58,796 nt of DNA from Streptomyces tailanensis (GTDB lineage Bacteria > Actinomycetota > Actinomycetes > Streptomycetales > Streptomycetaceae), in assembly GCF_008386495.1 (NCBI RefSeq), contig NZ_VTHJ01000062.1, forward strand, positions 1-58,796. Reading direction: 5' to 3'. This document shows, one piece after another, positions 27,910-35,543 of the stretch (its first letter is position 1; every line of letters starts with the position of its first letter). Both the position numbers and the translations under genes were made by a program. The notes below the pieces were generated by a model. The model searched no databases. It worked only from the letters and a program-made list of their open reading frames with translations, and was not told where the DNA came from.

Positions 27910-29381
27910 CAGCGGTCCTCACCGTTGTCGTCATCTTCGAACTCCGCCGTGGCCTCGTCCACAGCGGACCGGTCCAACAGGCCGGCGTCCTCGCCGACCC
28001 GCCGGTATAGTTCGGCGAAGATCCGGGTCGTGTCCAGGCGGTTGAGATAAAGCTCCGTGGTCAAGACGCTGGAGTGACCAAGAAGGTCACGCAAAACCAG
28101 CAGCGGCTCGGTGGTCTTGAGGTACAACGCCAGTCCGGCATCGTCATCGCCTTCCCCGACCAGGCGAGCGGCCCGCTCGTAGTACCCGCGCACCAGCTTG
28201 GCCAGGGTCTGCATGGCGAAGGTGTGGCGCCCGCGATGCGGGGTGACATGGGGGAAGCGCGGTTCGTAGCGTTCACGGATCCGGTCCGACGCCCGCTCGA
28301 ACACGGTGTTCCAGTCGGTGAACGGGCGCCCCGGTCCCCACACGGACAGCAGCATCGACCCGCCGCCGGGCGCGACCAGCCGACGCCGTTCGGCCGGCCC
28401 CAGGGTCTCCCAGCTCATCCAGCTGCCGTTCACCCTTCCGCCCCGCGCCGTCGCCTCCGTCACGACGAGCGGCTCACCCCAGCGTCGCGGCGGCATCCAA
28501 GTCGACCCCTGAACCGCCGCAGCCCGCTCGAACTCCAGATAGTTGTGCAGTTCGGCCAGCGCGTCGTAGTCGATCCACGTGTTGCGGAACTTGCTGCCCT
28601 TGGTGATGCCCTCCGGCAACGGGACGAGGACCGGCACGTCACTGCGACGGCTCGGCAGCTTCGGCACCTCGCAGGCCAGCAGGTACGAGAACTCCTGCCT
28701 ACGCGGCCCCGAGGAGAAGACGAATCGGCCGACCGCCGCGTTGCGGGCCATCTCCCGGCCGCGGTAGCCGCGCTCCACCGACCCGTCGGGCCGCAGCCGG
28801 GCCAGCCCCTTGCGGAACAGGTCGGCGAACTCGTCCTCCAGGTACTTGACGGTCACGTGTGGCTTCGGCTGCCGACGCCGGGCGGCGTTCCGACGGACCT
28901 CCCGCCGCTGGCCGGAGAAGACCGCCGTGGCCTGCCGGTAGGTGAACGGCAGCGAGGTGGTGTAGCCGTTCTCGATCGCCCAGCCATAGAAAGTGCTCAG
29001 CATGGTCATGTGCTGGTTCCACGTGGTGACCCTGAACCTCTGCCTACTGTCGACAGGACCCTGCGACCGGTACACCGCATAGGCGCTCAGCAGCGCCTTG
29101 AGCCGCTCACGGCTGTCGAAAAGACCGACTCCGTGCGCTTCCCCGAACTCCGACCACTGGCGTACGGCACCGACATACGATGTCCAGGAGTTCGCCGCGG
29201 GGCAGCCGTTGGTCGGCAGCTCGCAGGCCCACCGGTTCACGATCGCCGAGGTACGCAGCCCGTGCTCGTCTTCAAACCGAAGGTCGTCGTCAAAGACGAG
29301 AGCCATCCCCTCGGGAATGACCGGCTTGAACTCCAGGCCCCAGTCTTCCCAGCCCTCAGATGAGTAGAACGCCTGTTCCAT
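27909..29381 (-). CDS. Tyrosine recombinase, first gene of Tn554-like module
   Basis: 490 residues, starting ~100 bp inside the right end of the element. Core-binding domain at ~60-160. The catalytic domain has Arg in SSGPRRQEF, the box HRGRHTFAMQ, LLGHSSVLTTELYL (His and Tyr nucleophile) and an acidic C-terminal tail. All key residues appear intact. It is the TnpA-like, promoter-proximal member of the module. Nothing in the flanks shows regulation. Confidence 0.92.
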   Translation of the reverse strand: MEQAFYSSEGWEDWGLEFKPVIPEGMALVFDDDLRFEDEHGLRTSAIVNRWACELPTNGCPAANSWTSYVGAVRQWSEFGEAHGVGLFDSRERLKALLSAYAVYRSQGPVDSRQRFRVTTWNQHMTMLSTFYGWAIENGYTTSLPFTYRQATAVFSGQRREVRRNAARRRQPKPHVTVKYLEDEFADLFRKGLARLRPDGSVERGYRGREMARNAAVGRFVFSSGPRRQEFSYLLACEVPKLPSRRSDVPVLVPLPEGITKGSKFRNTWIDYDALAELHNYLEFERAAAVQGSTWMPPRRWGEPLVVTEATARGGRVNGSWMSWETLGPAERRRLVAPGGGSMLLSVWGPGRPFTDWNTVFERASDRIRERYEPRFPHVTPHRGRHTFAMQTLAKLVRGYYERAARLVGEGDDDAGLALYLKTTEPLLVLRDLLGHSSVLTTELYLNRLDTTRIFAELYRRVGEDAGLLDRSAVDEATAEFEDDDNGEDR

Positions 29382-29472
29382 GCAAGGGATGTTAAGCAGA
29401 GAGACACCCCTTGAACTTGCTCACAACCGCTGGTCAGCGGGAGGCGCAGTCATCAAAGAGACACTGCACGGT

Positions 29473-29483
29473 TGCCGAAACAA
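29473..29483. repeat. Right terminal inverted repeat of the 14.3-kb element
   Basis: TGCCGAAACAA is the inverted counterpart of 15192-15202 with one mismatch. One base separates it from GACGG, where the methyltransferase frame resumes. Confidence 0.6.
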
Positions 29484-29907
29484 TGACGGGGCCCTCGCCC
29501 GGTACCTGCACGCCGACCTCGGATACCGCACCACGGCGATCGACTGTTCCTCCGCCGCTCTGAAGATCGCGCAGGCAGAGCAAGACGCGAATGACGGCCC
29601 GGTCTTCCAACAACTGGACATCGAGACCGACGACAGCAGCGTTCTCCCTGACGCCGGCTACGCCCTCGTCACCTGCCGCCTGGTGTTTGCCTTCATCAAG
29701 GACAAGCCCGCCTTCGTCGACCGTATCCGATGCCTCCTCCCGCCCGGCGGAACGTTCTGGGTGGTCACCCCTCTTGCTGAACGCCTCCCGGAGGAGCGGA
29801 AGTCGATCGGAATCACCGTGCAGCAGGTGGAACTGCTGACCGCGCCCTGGTCATCGGTCGAAAGCGAAGCCCTGGACTCGATGTGCTGCTACGCCCTGCG
29901 CCCCTGA
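29484..29907 (+). pseudogene. Class I methyltransferase, right (C-terminal) half
   Basis: From 29485 the frame reads DGALARYLHADLGYRTTAID, that is the end of SAM motif I and motif II. It continues with QQLDIETDD, YALVTCRLVFAFI and LLPPGGTFWVVTPLAERLP to ..MCCYALRP and stop. It lacks the N-terminal 50 residues, which are found at 15040-15189. An in-frame ATG at 29380 exists but lies in element sequence. The strand and frame phase fit the left half exactly. Confidence 0.85.
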
Positions 29908-29966
29908 CTCGCCACGATCCAAAGAGTGACTTCGGCAAGGCACCGGGGTGGCAGGGACGGGCTGAT

Positions 29967-30656
29967 TCAGGCTGCTGCTGCCCGTAGGTGGGCCAACAGG
30001 CCCTCCGTATCCGTCAGATCCGGAACAACGAAGTCGGCGCCAGCGGCATGGAGTTCCGCCACCGAGTGGATGCCCGAGGCGACGGCAACACAGTGTGCCC
30101 CGGCGTCATGCGCCGCCTGCACATCGCGAGGCGTGTCACCGATCAGTACGGTCGGCGCCATCATCGCTACGCCATAGGCGGCGTGAATCCTGGTTCGTGC
30201 AGCGTCGACGAGTTGGGCTCGGTCCTCGCTGTCTTCGCCGTACCCACCCACGGACAGGTCGAGCAGGCCGTCGAGACCGAAAGCCCTCAGCTTGACGCGC
30301 GCATTCGCCGCGATGTTGCCCGTGAGAACCGAGGAACAGACCTCGGAGTCCGCCGCGAGCGCCTTCAACGCCTCCTGGACACCGGGCAGAACCCGGCCCC
30401 GCCGTCGCAGATCCTCCTCTCGGCCCCGCCCGGCTTCTTCCAGCGCCCGCTGTGCCGACTCCCATCCGGGAACCGGCAGACCGTGACGGACGAACATCTC
30501 GCGCGTGATCGCCCGGTCCGTGCGTCCTTCCGTCGGCGCGGGCAGTTCGGCATCCCGCCCCGCGAGGGCCTTGAAGGCGTTGGCGTAGATCTCTTTGCTG
30601 ACGCCGGCGTTGTCTACGAGGGTGTGGTCCACGTCCCAGAGCACGATGAGCTGCAC
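29967..30656 (-). CDS. HAD-superfamily hydrolase (phosphatase)
   Basis: 229 residues. Motif I DVDHTLVD (~8-15) has the nucleophile and acid/base Asp pair. A helical cap follows at ~20-90, then motif II Thr in VLTGN, Lys/Arg in VKLRAFGL, and motif IV IGDTPRDVQAA (~170). Cytosolic, probably a small-molecule phosphatase such as a phosphoglycolate- or nucleotide-type enzyme; the substrate is not deducible. It is transcribed divergently from the DUF5919 gene, and the intergenic region holds two copies of the CAGGACGTCC motif. Confidence 0.9.
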   Translation of the reverse strand: MQLIVLWDVDHTLVDNAGVSKEIYANAFKALAGRDAELPAPTEGRTDRAITREMFVRHGLPVPGWESAQRALEEAGRGREEDLRRRGRVLPGVQEALKALAADSEVCSSVLTGNIAANARVKLRAFGLDGLLDLSVGGYGEDSEDRAQLVDAARTRIHAAYGVAMMAPTVLIGDTPRDVQAAHDAGAHCVAVASGIHSVAELHAAGADFVVPDLTDTEGLLAHLRAAAA

Positions 30657-30702
30657 GTGCCCAGGGTATGCAGCGTGAACTGCCTGTTAATAGGGCCCTC
30701 TT

Positions 30703-30750
30703 GGGACGTCCTGGCGTCCCGCAAGATCTTGCCGCGTCCCAGGACGTCCT
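30703..30750. promoter_or_regulatory. Two inverted copies of CAGGACGTCC between the divergent HAD and DUF5919 genes
   Basis: GGGACGTCCTGG (30703-30714) is the inverted counterpart of CCAGGACGTCCT (30739-30750), centres 36 bp apart. The same decamer recurs twice in tandem upstream of the HD-domain gene (32617-32636). This is a probable operator shared by the cluster. The DUF5919 helix-turn-helix protein is the obvious candidate binder. Confidence 0.55.
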
Positions 30751-30764
30751 GCGAGGATGCGAAT

Positions 30765-31514
30765 GTGAACGAGCGGCTGCGTACGGTGATGATCCAGCGG
30801 AAGGTGACCCCGGAGGACCTTGCGGCCTCCTGCGAAGTCGACGTCAAGACGGTGGAGCGCTGGATCAGCCTGGGCCGGCAGCCACTCCGCAGGCACCGCT
30901 GGGCGGTTGCGGAACATCTCGGCGTGGACGAATCGTATCTGTGGCCGCCGGAGGAGGACGACGCCCCGGGACAGCCGGTGGAGCAGGCGGAACTGGTCGC
31001 CGCCTTTCCCAACCGTGCGAGCGTCCCGCAGAAGACTTGGGTTCGCCTCCTGCAGTCCGTGCAGGAGCACATCGACGTCCTGGTGTTCAGCGGGACGTTC
31101 TTCGCCCAGACCAACCCGCGCGTGGCGGCGATGCTCGCTGAGCGCGCCGACGCCGGCGTCCGGGTCCGCCTCTGTTTCGGCGACCCGTCGGGCAAGGCGG
31201 TCGCCGTCCGCGACGAGGAGGAAGGGATCGGCGGCACGCTCTCCGCGAAGATCAGGGCATCGCTCACCTACTACCGCAAGCTGATCGGGACCCCCGGCTG
31301 CGAGGTACGCCTGCACGACACGACCCTCTACAACAGCCTGTTCCGCTTCGATGACGCACTCCTCGTCAACCCGCACGTCTGGGGCCAGCCCGCCAGCGCC
31401 AACCCCTTGTTCGAACTGCGCCGCCTGGGGGACGACGGCTGGTTCGACCACTACGCCGGCAGCTTCGAGGCGGTCTGGGAGACTGCAAAACCCTGGTCAC
31501 CCGAATCCATGTAA
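30765..31514 (+). CDS. Helix-turn-helix protein with C-terminal DUF5919 (PLD-like) domain
   Basis: 249 residues from a GTG preceded by GAGGA; a longer frame upstream is antisense to the HAD gene. The N-terminal HTH (~1-60: TPEDLAASCEVDVKTVERWI) is of the merR/XRE-like kind. Residues ~80-245 form the DUF5919 domain, with IDVLVFSGTFFAQTNPRVA and RVRLCFGDPSGKAV. That fold resembles a phospholipase-D-type sensor without the HKD motif. It is probably a transcriptional regulator or sensor, with NUDIX 15 bp downstream in the same operon. The signal it senses is unknown. Confidence 0.85.
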   Translation: MNERLRTVMIQRKVTPEDLAASCEVDVKTVERWISLGRQPLRRHRWAVAEHLGVDESYLWPPEEDDAPGQPVEQAELVAAFPNRASVPQKTWVRLLQSVQEHIDVLVFSGTFFAQTNPRVAAMLAERADAGVRVRLCFGDPSGKAVAVRDEEEGIGGTLSAKIRASLTYYRKLIGTPGCEVRLHDTTLYNSLFRFDDALLVNPHVWGQPASANPLFELRRLGDDGWFDHYAGSFEAVWETAKPWSPESM

Positions 31515-31529
31515 GGAGCACGGCCCGCG

Positions 31530-31997
31530 ATGGGACGTACGGAGTACTGGTACGACGAGACCGCACCCAAGCCGAACACGCTGATCCCGGCGTGCAACAT
31601 GCTCGCCGCCCGGGACGACGGAGCGATCCTCCTGCAGCGCCGCCGCGACACTGGCCAGTACGCGCTCCCCGGCGGAGCCATGGACATCGGAGAATCCCCC
31701 ACCCAGTGCTCGGTGCGGGAATGCAAAGAGGAGACCGGAGTCGATGTCATCCCCATCGGACTCCTCGGCGTCTACTCGCTCCCCGAACACGTGGTCGCCT
31801 ACACCGACGGCGAGATCCGGCAGGCATACGAGGTGACCGTGATCGGACGCCCCGTCGGCGGCCAACCGACCGTCAACGACGAAGCAGACGACGTCCGCTG
31901 GGTCCTGCCCGACGATTTGGACTCGTACGACATCCATCCATCGATGCGCCGGCAGATCGCCCACTACCTGGACGGGACATACCCGCACGTCGACTGA
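31530..31997 (+). CDS. NUDIX hydrolase
   Basis: 155 residues. The Nudix box is complete (GGAMDIGES..SVRECKEETG, ~51-74). Metal-binding Glu residues in REcKEE support activity. An N-terminal MGRTEYWYDETAPKPNTLIPA precedes the fold, as in the DUF5919-linked NUDIX group. It lies 15 bp downstream of the regulator, hence a likely operon. It should hydrolyse a nucleoside diphosphate-linked compound; substrate unknown. Confidence 0.93.
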   Translation: MGRTEYWYDETAPKPNTLIPACNMLAARDDGAILLQRRRDTGQYALPGGAMDIGESPTQCSVRECKEETGVDVIPIGLLGVYSLPEHVVAYTDGEIRQAYEVTVIGRPVGGQPTVNDEADDVRWVLPDDLDSYDIHPSMRRQIAHYLDGTYPHVD

Positions 31998-32010
31998 GCG
32001 CCATGCGCTC
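31996..32010. terminator. Short hairpin between convergent genes
   Basis: GAGCGC-CAT-GCGCTC, a 6-bp stem with a 3-nt loop, straddles the NUDIX stop. The HD gene ends 3 bp away on the other strand. It may act bidirectionally but is weak. Confidence 0.3.
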
Positions 32011-32012
32011 CC

Positions 32013-32570
32013 TTACCGCTCTGCCAAGAGCAGCCGGGCTTCGACTCTGCGCACAGTAGCTCGGAGTTCCTCATCGGCCCGGCGGATGAAACGCCCGACG
32101 ATGCTGTCGCGGTCGTATCGCGTGAGGATCTCCGCCAGCCGGGCTTCCACGGTGGTGGAGGTGCCGTCCGGTGTTGTGGTCATGTCACAGTACGCCAGAG
32201 CGTCCACCAGCCCGGTGTTGTCGAGGATCGGGAACTCGGCCTCCAGCTCTTCCCTGAGCCCGCGCTCGTCCGCCTCCAGCAGCGCGCACGAGTGATTGGC
32301 GACCAGCCGTACCAAACGCTCGTCCGCCGCCGAAGAGTCGCGCAGGTAGCGGGCCCCATCCAGCGGATGGAACCCTGTCATGACCAGCGACGGCGCATAT
32401 CCGATGTCGTGCAACATGGCAGCCGCCCAAATTAGCTCCGCATCGTCGCCCAGGATGCTCGCCAGGCACTGCGCCCTTTCGGCAACGCCCTGAGAGTGCG
32501 CCCAGCGCCGCGGCAGGGGCTCGGCGAGGAGGGAGTTGGCTAGATCGCGCGCCCACGCGGTGAGGTCCAT
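32013..32570 (-). CDS. HD-domain protein (metal-dependent phosphohydrolase family)
   Basis: 185 residues. The HD signature is in order: RRWAHSQGVA (first His), AAMLHDIGYA (His-Asp pair), FHPLDGARYL, ANHSCA and ALAYCDMTT (last Asp). Cytosolic, likely a nucleotide phosphohydrolase or phosphodiesterase. It is convergent with NUDIX. Two tandem CAGGACGTCC/T decamers lie 47-66 bp upstream of its ATG, linking it to the HAD/DUF5919/NUDIX group. Confidence 0.9.
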   Translation of the reverse strand: MDLTAWARDLANSLLAEPLPRRWAHSQGVAERAQCLASILGDDAELIWAAAMLHDIGYAPSLVMTGFHPLDGARYLRDSSAADERLVRLVANHSCALLEADERGLREELEAEFPILDNTGLVDALAYCDMTTTPDGTSTTVEARLAEILTRYDRDSIVGRFIRRADEELRATVRRVEARLLLAER

Positions 32571-32616
32571 GCTCCGCAGCCTATGGTGGTAGGCGCGTTG
32601 ACTGGTTGGCGATCAG

Positions 32617-32636
32617 CAGGACGTCCCAGGACGTCT
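32617..32636. promoter_or_regulatory. Tandem decamer CAGGACGTCC-CAGGACGTCT upstream of the HD gene
   Basis: Two head-to-tail copies with no spacer, 47 bp upstream of the start. They match the inverted pair at 30703-30750. The tandem arrangement suggests a repressor or activator site on one face of the helix (10-bp period). Confidence 0.55.
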
Positions 32637-32759
32637 CGGGTAGTCCCGGCGCCTCGCATCCAGCCAACTTGCAGCAATGGCATTAAGCTTGTGATTTAAC
32701 GTCCTGACATGAGCGGTGCGCACCCTTCTCGGTGGCCGTTCCGGTCAGGATTCGTTGTG

Positions 32760-33278
32760 TCAGTTCGTGTTGTCGATGACGCTGCGGGCTGCGAGGCGGA
32801 AGTTCTTGACTGCTTGGTAGAGGATTCGCTCTCGTTCGGCAGCAAGGGCGGTGTCCTCGGCTTTGCGGGTGCTGTCTCCCGCGTGAGCGTTCTCGGTCAT
32901 CCGCCGCATGATGTGGGAGAGATCGCTGGAGGCGTGGGTGACTCGTGAGGCGACTTCCGCGAGGGAAGCCGGTCCTTCGAGGATGACGACTTCGGCAGCG
33001 CGGTGGACCTCGCGGGCCAGGGCGATGAAGCGGCGTATCTTCTCGTCGACGTCTGCCAGGTCGGGGTTGTCTGAACGCAGTGCGTCGAGGATGGCGTCCA
33101 TGGCGATGTCGCGGTCATGGAGCGCGCTGAGATAGCTGGCGTATGCGTCGCGGCGATGCTGACGGCGCCACTGGTCATGCTGCGCCCGTGCCTGTGCCCG
33201 GCCAGTCACGATCGCGGCGGCGAGAGTGGCGATAGAACCGACAGCGGCGCCCAACAGCGCGGCAAGTCCTGCGTCCAT
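32760..33278 (-). CDS. Small membrane-anchored hypothetical protein
   Basis: 172 residues from MDAGLAALLGAAVG; a longer start is rejected because the extension is low-quality sequence. One hydrophobic segment at the N-terminus (~3-25, LAALLGAAVGSIATLAAAIV) is followed by a charged, largely helical body, so it should be a type II-like anchored protein. I recognise no domain. Proteins of this layout are common next to Streptomyces accessory genes. No operon partner is evident. Confidence 0.7.
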   Translation of the reverse strand: MDAGLAALLGAAVGSIATLAAAIVTGRAQARAQHDQWRRQHRRDAYASYLSALHDRDIAMDAILDALRSDNPDLADVDEKIRRFIALAREVHRAAEVVILEGPASLAEVASRVTHASSDLSHIMRRMTENAHAGDSTRKAEDTALAAERERILYQAVKNFRLAARSVIDNTN

Positions 33279-33338
33279 GGGCCCAGTCTGCCGTTGTTGT
33301 CGTTCATCCAGTGCGCCGGGGTTTGGTGCCGACCTATC

Positions 33339-33533
33339 CGCACCGCGGTCCTCCTGTATCTGAACTCCGCCCAGGCCGCCCATCCCGCGTACCACCAGAG
33401 CATGGAGCGGCTACGCGAGATTGGCGTCCTGATCGGCTCGTACAAGCCTCACCAGCCGAAGGCCGGCGGTGGGGCGGACCGGTTCCGCTGGGAGGAGGCG
33501 TTGGAGCTGCTCGCACTCGGCTGGCCGCGCGGC
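33339..33533 (+). pseudogene. Flavoprotein C-terminal fragment
   Basis: The frame RTAVLLYLNSAQAAHPAYHQ... ...RFRWEEALELLALG resembles the C-terminal ~65 residues of the flavin-binding decarboxylase-like (PPC-DC) flavoproteins of Streptomyces. No flavin-binding N-terminus lies upstream, where the DNA is instead antisense to the membrane protein. A remnant; it abuts the end of the aspartyl-tRNA synthetase gene. Confidence 0.5.
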
Positions 33534-33536
33534 CAG

Positions 33537-34847
33537 TTACGGGGTGAGCCGGTTCGGCCCGCGGAAGAGGAAGCTGGCCTCGCGGATGGAGTCCAGGCCG
33601 AGCAGCACCATCAGCACCCGCCCGAGGCCCATGCCGAGCCCGCCGTGGGGTGGGCACCCGTACCGGAACGCGTTCAAGTAGTCCCGCATCGGCTCGGGGC
33701 TCATGCCCTTCTCGGTGGCCTGCTGCACCAGCACGTCATACCGGTGCTCGCGCTGTGCACCGGTGGTGACTTCCAGCCCCTTCCACAGCAGGTCGAAGCT
33801 GAGCGTCACGCTCGGGTCGTCGGCCGGCCGCATGTGGTAGAAGGGCCGGATGCCGGCCGGGTAGTGCGTGATGAACACGAACTCGTGGCCGGTGGCCTGC
33901 TGGATGTGGGCGCTGATGCTCCGCTCGCCCTCCGGGTCCAGGTCCTCCTTGGCCCCTGCCCGGTCCCAGCCGCTCTCGCGCAGGATCTTCTGCGCTTCGG
34001 CCATGGTGACGCGCGGGAAGGGCGTCGTGGGCACGGTGACCTCGACACCGAAGCGTTCGGCGATCGCCCCGCCGTGCGCGTCCGCGACCTTGGCGATCGC
34101 GTGGGCGAGCATCTGCTCCTCGAACGCCATCACGTCCTCGACCCCGTCGATCCAGGCCAGCTCCACGTCGACGCCCGTGAACTCGGTGGCGTGCCGGGAG
34201 GTGAACGACGGCTCGGCGCGGAAGACCGGCCCGATCTCGAAGACCTTGTCGACGCCGGCCGAGATCGCCATCTGCTTGAAGAACTGCGGTGACTGCGCCA
34301 GGTAGGCGCTGCCGCCGAAGTAGCCGAGCTTGAAGACCTCAGCCCCCGACTCTGAGGCGGTGCCCATGAGCTTGGGCGTGTGCATCTCGGTGGCGCCCTG
34401 CGCGTAGGCGTACTCGCGCATGCCCTGTTCCAGGGTGGTCTGCACCGCGAACATCAGCTGGGTGGCGGGACGGCGGCGTACGTCCAGGAAACGCCAGTCC
34501 ATCCGCTGCTCCAGGCCGGTGTGCTCGTCGATCGGTAGCGGTGTGGCGGCCGGGTTCAGGACCTCGACCGCCTCGGGGACGATCTCCAGGCCGCCGAGCT
34601 TGACCTGGGCAGCGTCGACGACGCGGCCGGTGATCCTGACGGCGGACTCGGATGTGAGGGCTTCGAGTTGGGCCTCCAGCGGCCCTTCGTCACGCTTGTG
34701 GGTCACCTGCACCATGCCGGTGCTGTCCCGCACGATGACGAACTGCATCTTGCGCTGCAAGCGGAGGGTGTTCACCCATCCGCAGACGGAAACGGTACGG
34801 CCGACGTGTTCTCGCAGGTCAGAGACGTGTACGCGGCTGTGGATCAT
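33537..34847 (-). CDS. aspS: Aspartyl-tRNA synthetase, archaeal/eukaryotic-type (secondary AspRS)
   Basis: 436 residues from MIHSRVHVSD. An OB-fold anticodon-binding domain (~1-105) is followed by a class II catalytic domain: motif 1 region MREYAYAQGATEMHTPKLMG, motif 2 FRAEPSFTSRHATEF, motif 3 GMGLGRVLM. It lacks the bacterial GAD insertion (bacterial AspRS ~590 aa), so it belongs to the compact archaeal-type group. In the anticodon-binding domain the Trp/Lys pair typical of tRNA-discriminating enzymes appears as Asn (GWVNT) and Gln (AAQVKLGG). Specificity is therefore uncertain and may be relaxed. A T-box leader with an Asp specifier precedes it. It is probably a second, stress-inducible or resistance AspRS beside the chromosomal one. 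Confidence 0.93.
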   Translation of the reverse strand: MIHSRVHVSDLREHVGRTVSVCGWVNTLRLQRKMQFVIVRDSTGMVQVTHKRDEGPLEAQLEALTSESAVRITGRVVDAAQVKLGGLEIVPEAVEVLNPAATPLPIDEHTGLEQRMDWRFLDVRRRPATQLMFAVQTTLEQGMREYAYAQGATEMHTPKLMGTASESGAEVFKLGYFGGSAYLAQSPQFFKQMAISAGVDKVFEIGPVFRAEPSFTSRHATEFTGVDVELAWIDGVEDVMAFEEQMLAHAIAKVADAHGGAIAERFGVEVTVPTTPFPRVTMAEAQKILRESGWDRAGAKEDLDPEGERSISAHIQQATGHEFVFITHYPAGIRPFYHMRPADDPSVTLSFDLLWKGLEVTTGAQREHRYDVLVQQATEKGMSPEPMRDYLNAFRYGCPPHGGLGMGLGRVLMVLLGLDSIREASFLFRGPNRLTP

Positions 34848-35125
34848 TTCGGTCCTCCGAAGGACATCGTCATGATCCCTTGGGAGTGCGGGCGAGAAGG
34901 GCAACTCGCGGTACCACCGCACTTTCGCCGCCACCCAGTGGCGGCCTCATTCAGGCCCGGTGACGGGGGCCGGCCGACGGGGCATTGGACCACCGGGTGG
35001 GGTCATTCCTCCCCGCACTCGGGAGGGTCTTCACCACAGGGCACGAGACCGCCTTCCCAGCTTCCGGCGGCTCTCTCGGCTCGCGTGATCCGTGGCTACT
35101 TGTCTCCGTCGACGCGTTGCTGTGC
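34848..35125 (-). promoter_or_regulatory. T-box riboswitch leader of aspS (candidate specifier GAC, Asp)
   Basis: On the minus strand the T-box core AAGTGCGGTGGTACCGCG lies at 34924-34907. AGTGCGG (34923-34917) can pair with CCGCACT (34891-34885) to form the anti-terminator/anti-sequestrator arm. Upstream is a Stem I with the AGAGAG motif (35076-35071) and a matching distal segment. A candidate specifier GAC occurs in tgaaGACc (35029-35027). Downstream, GTCCTtcggAGGAC folds the ribosome-binding GGAGG into a hairpin just before the ATG, so control is probably translational, as in other actinobacterial T-boxes. The 5' limit is approximate. Confidence 0.85.
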
Positions 35126-35255
35126 AGGGTACGGAGCGGGTGGCGGCGATGGCAATCAAAAAACTGCCCTGAGCGGGTCCCATATGGCTGGCCGCGGCCG
35201 TCGATGCCAACGGTAGCTTCCGTACAGCAGACGCTCGGCGAAGTCGTGGTCGGGG

Positions 35256-35543
35256 GGACTTGATGGTGCCGAGCTGTATCTCAAGGTCGGCCACATCGAC
35301 GTCTCAGATCAGACGCGGCGTCGAACTCACCTGCGTGAGTCGCCGTTTCCATTTGCCCTCGATGTGTGGCAGGCGCGTTGTCAGGGCGCCTATCGATGGT
35401 CATGCGGAGGAACGGCACTTCCGATCGATGTCGACCCGAGCGAGATCGTTGATGCCACGCCCGGAAGGCTCGCACGGATCACGAAGCCCAACCGGGCCCC
35501 AGGGCGAGTCGGCCAGCTTGATGTGCGTCGCGTTGCTCGGTGA
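35256..35543 (+). pseudogene. Possible decayed ORF
   Basis: An open frame without a good start reads GLDGAELYLKVGHIDVSDQT... and stops at 35543, overlapping the end of the P-loop gene on the other strand. It has a protein-like composition but no family I can name. It may be a remnant of an inserted gene or chance. Confidence 0.2.

Larger units (their letters stand above)
15192..29483. mobile_element. 14.3-kb Tn554-like composite element carrying an RHS/ankyrin cargo
   Basis: The element interrupts a methyltransferase gene inside the codons for its SAM-binding glycine loop. Left junction: GATGG then TTGTATCGGCA. Right junction: TGCCGAAACAA, one base, then GACGG. The two 11-bp inner ends are inverted repeats with one mismatch. 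A four-gene tyrosine-recombinase module occupies 23458-29381, reading inward from the right end. The left two thirds hold cargo: rhs, an ankyrin protein and a decayed reductase. Recombinase genes at one end, cargo at the other and non-identical short flanks resemble Tn554. That the whole 14.3 kb moved as one unit is inference; nested insertions are the alternative. Confidence 0.65.

Noticed and set aside
33117..34292. 391-codon plus-strand frame
   Set aside because: Most of it is antisense to aspartyl-tRNA synthetase; only the short flavoprotein-like piece at 33339-33533 is retained as a remnant.
34848..34934. N-terminal extension of aspartyl-tRNA synthetase
   Set aside because: The extension translates T-box leader sequence; the family start MIHSRVHVSD has a ribosome-binding site and fits homologue length.
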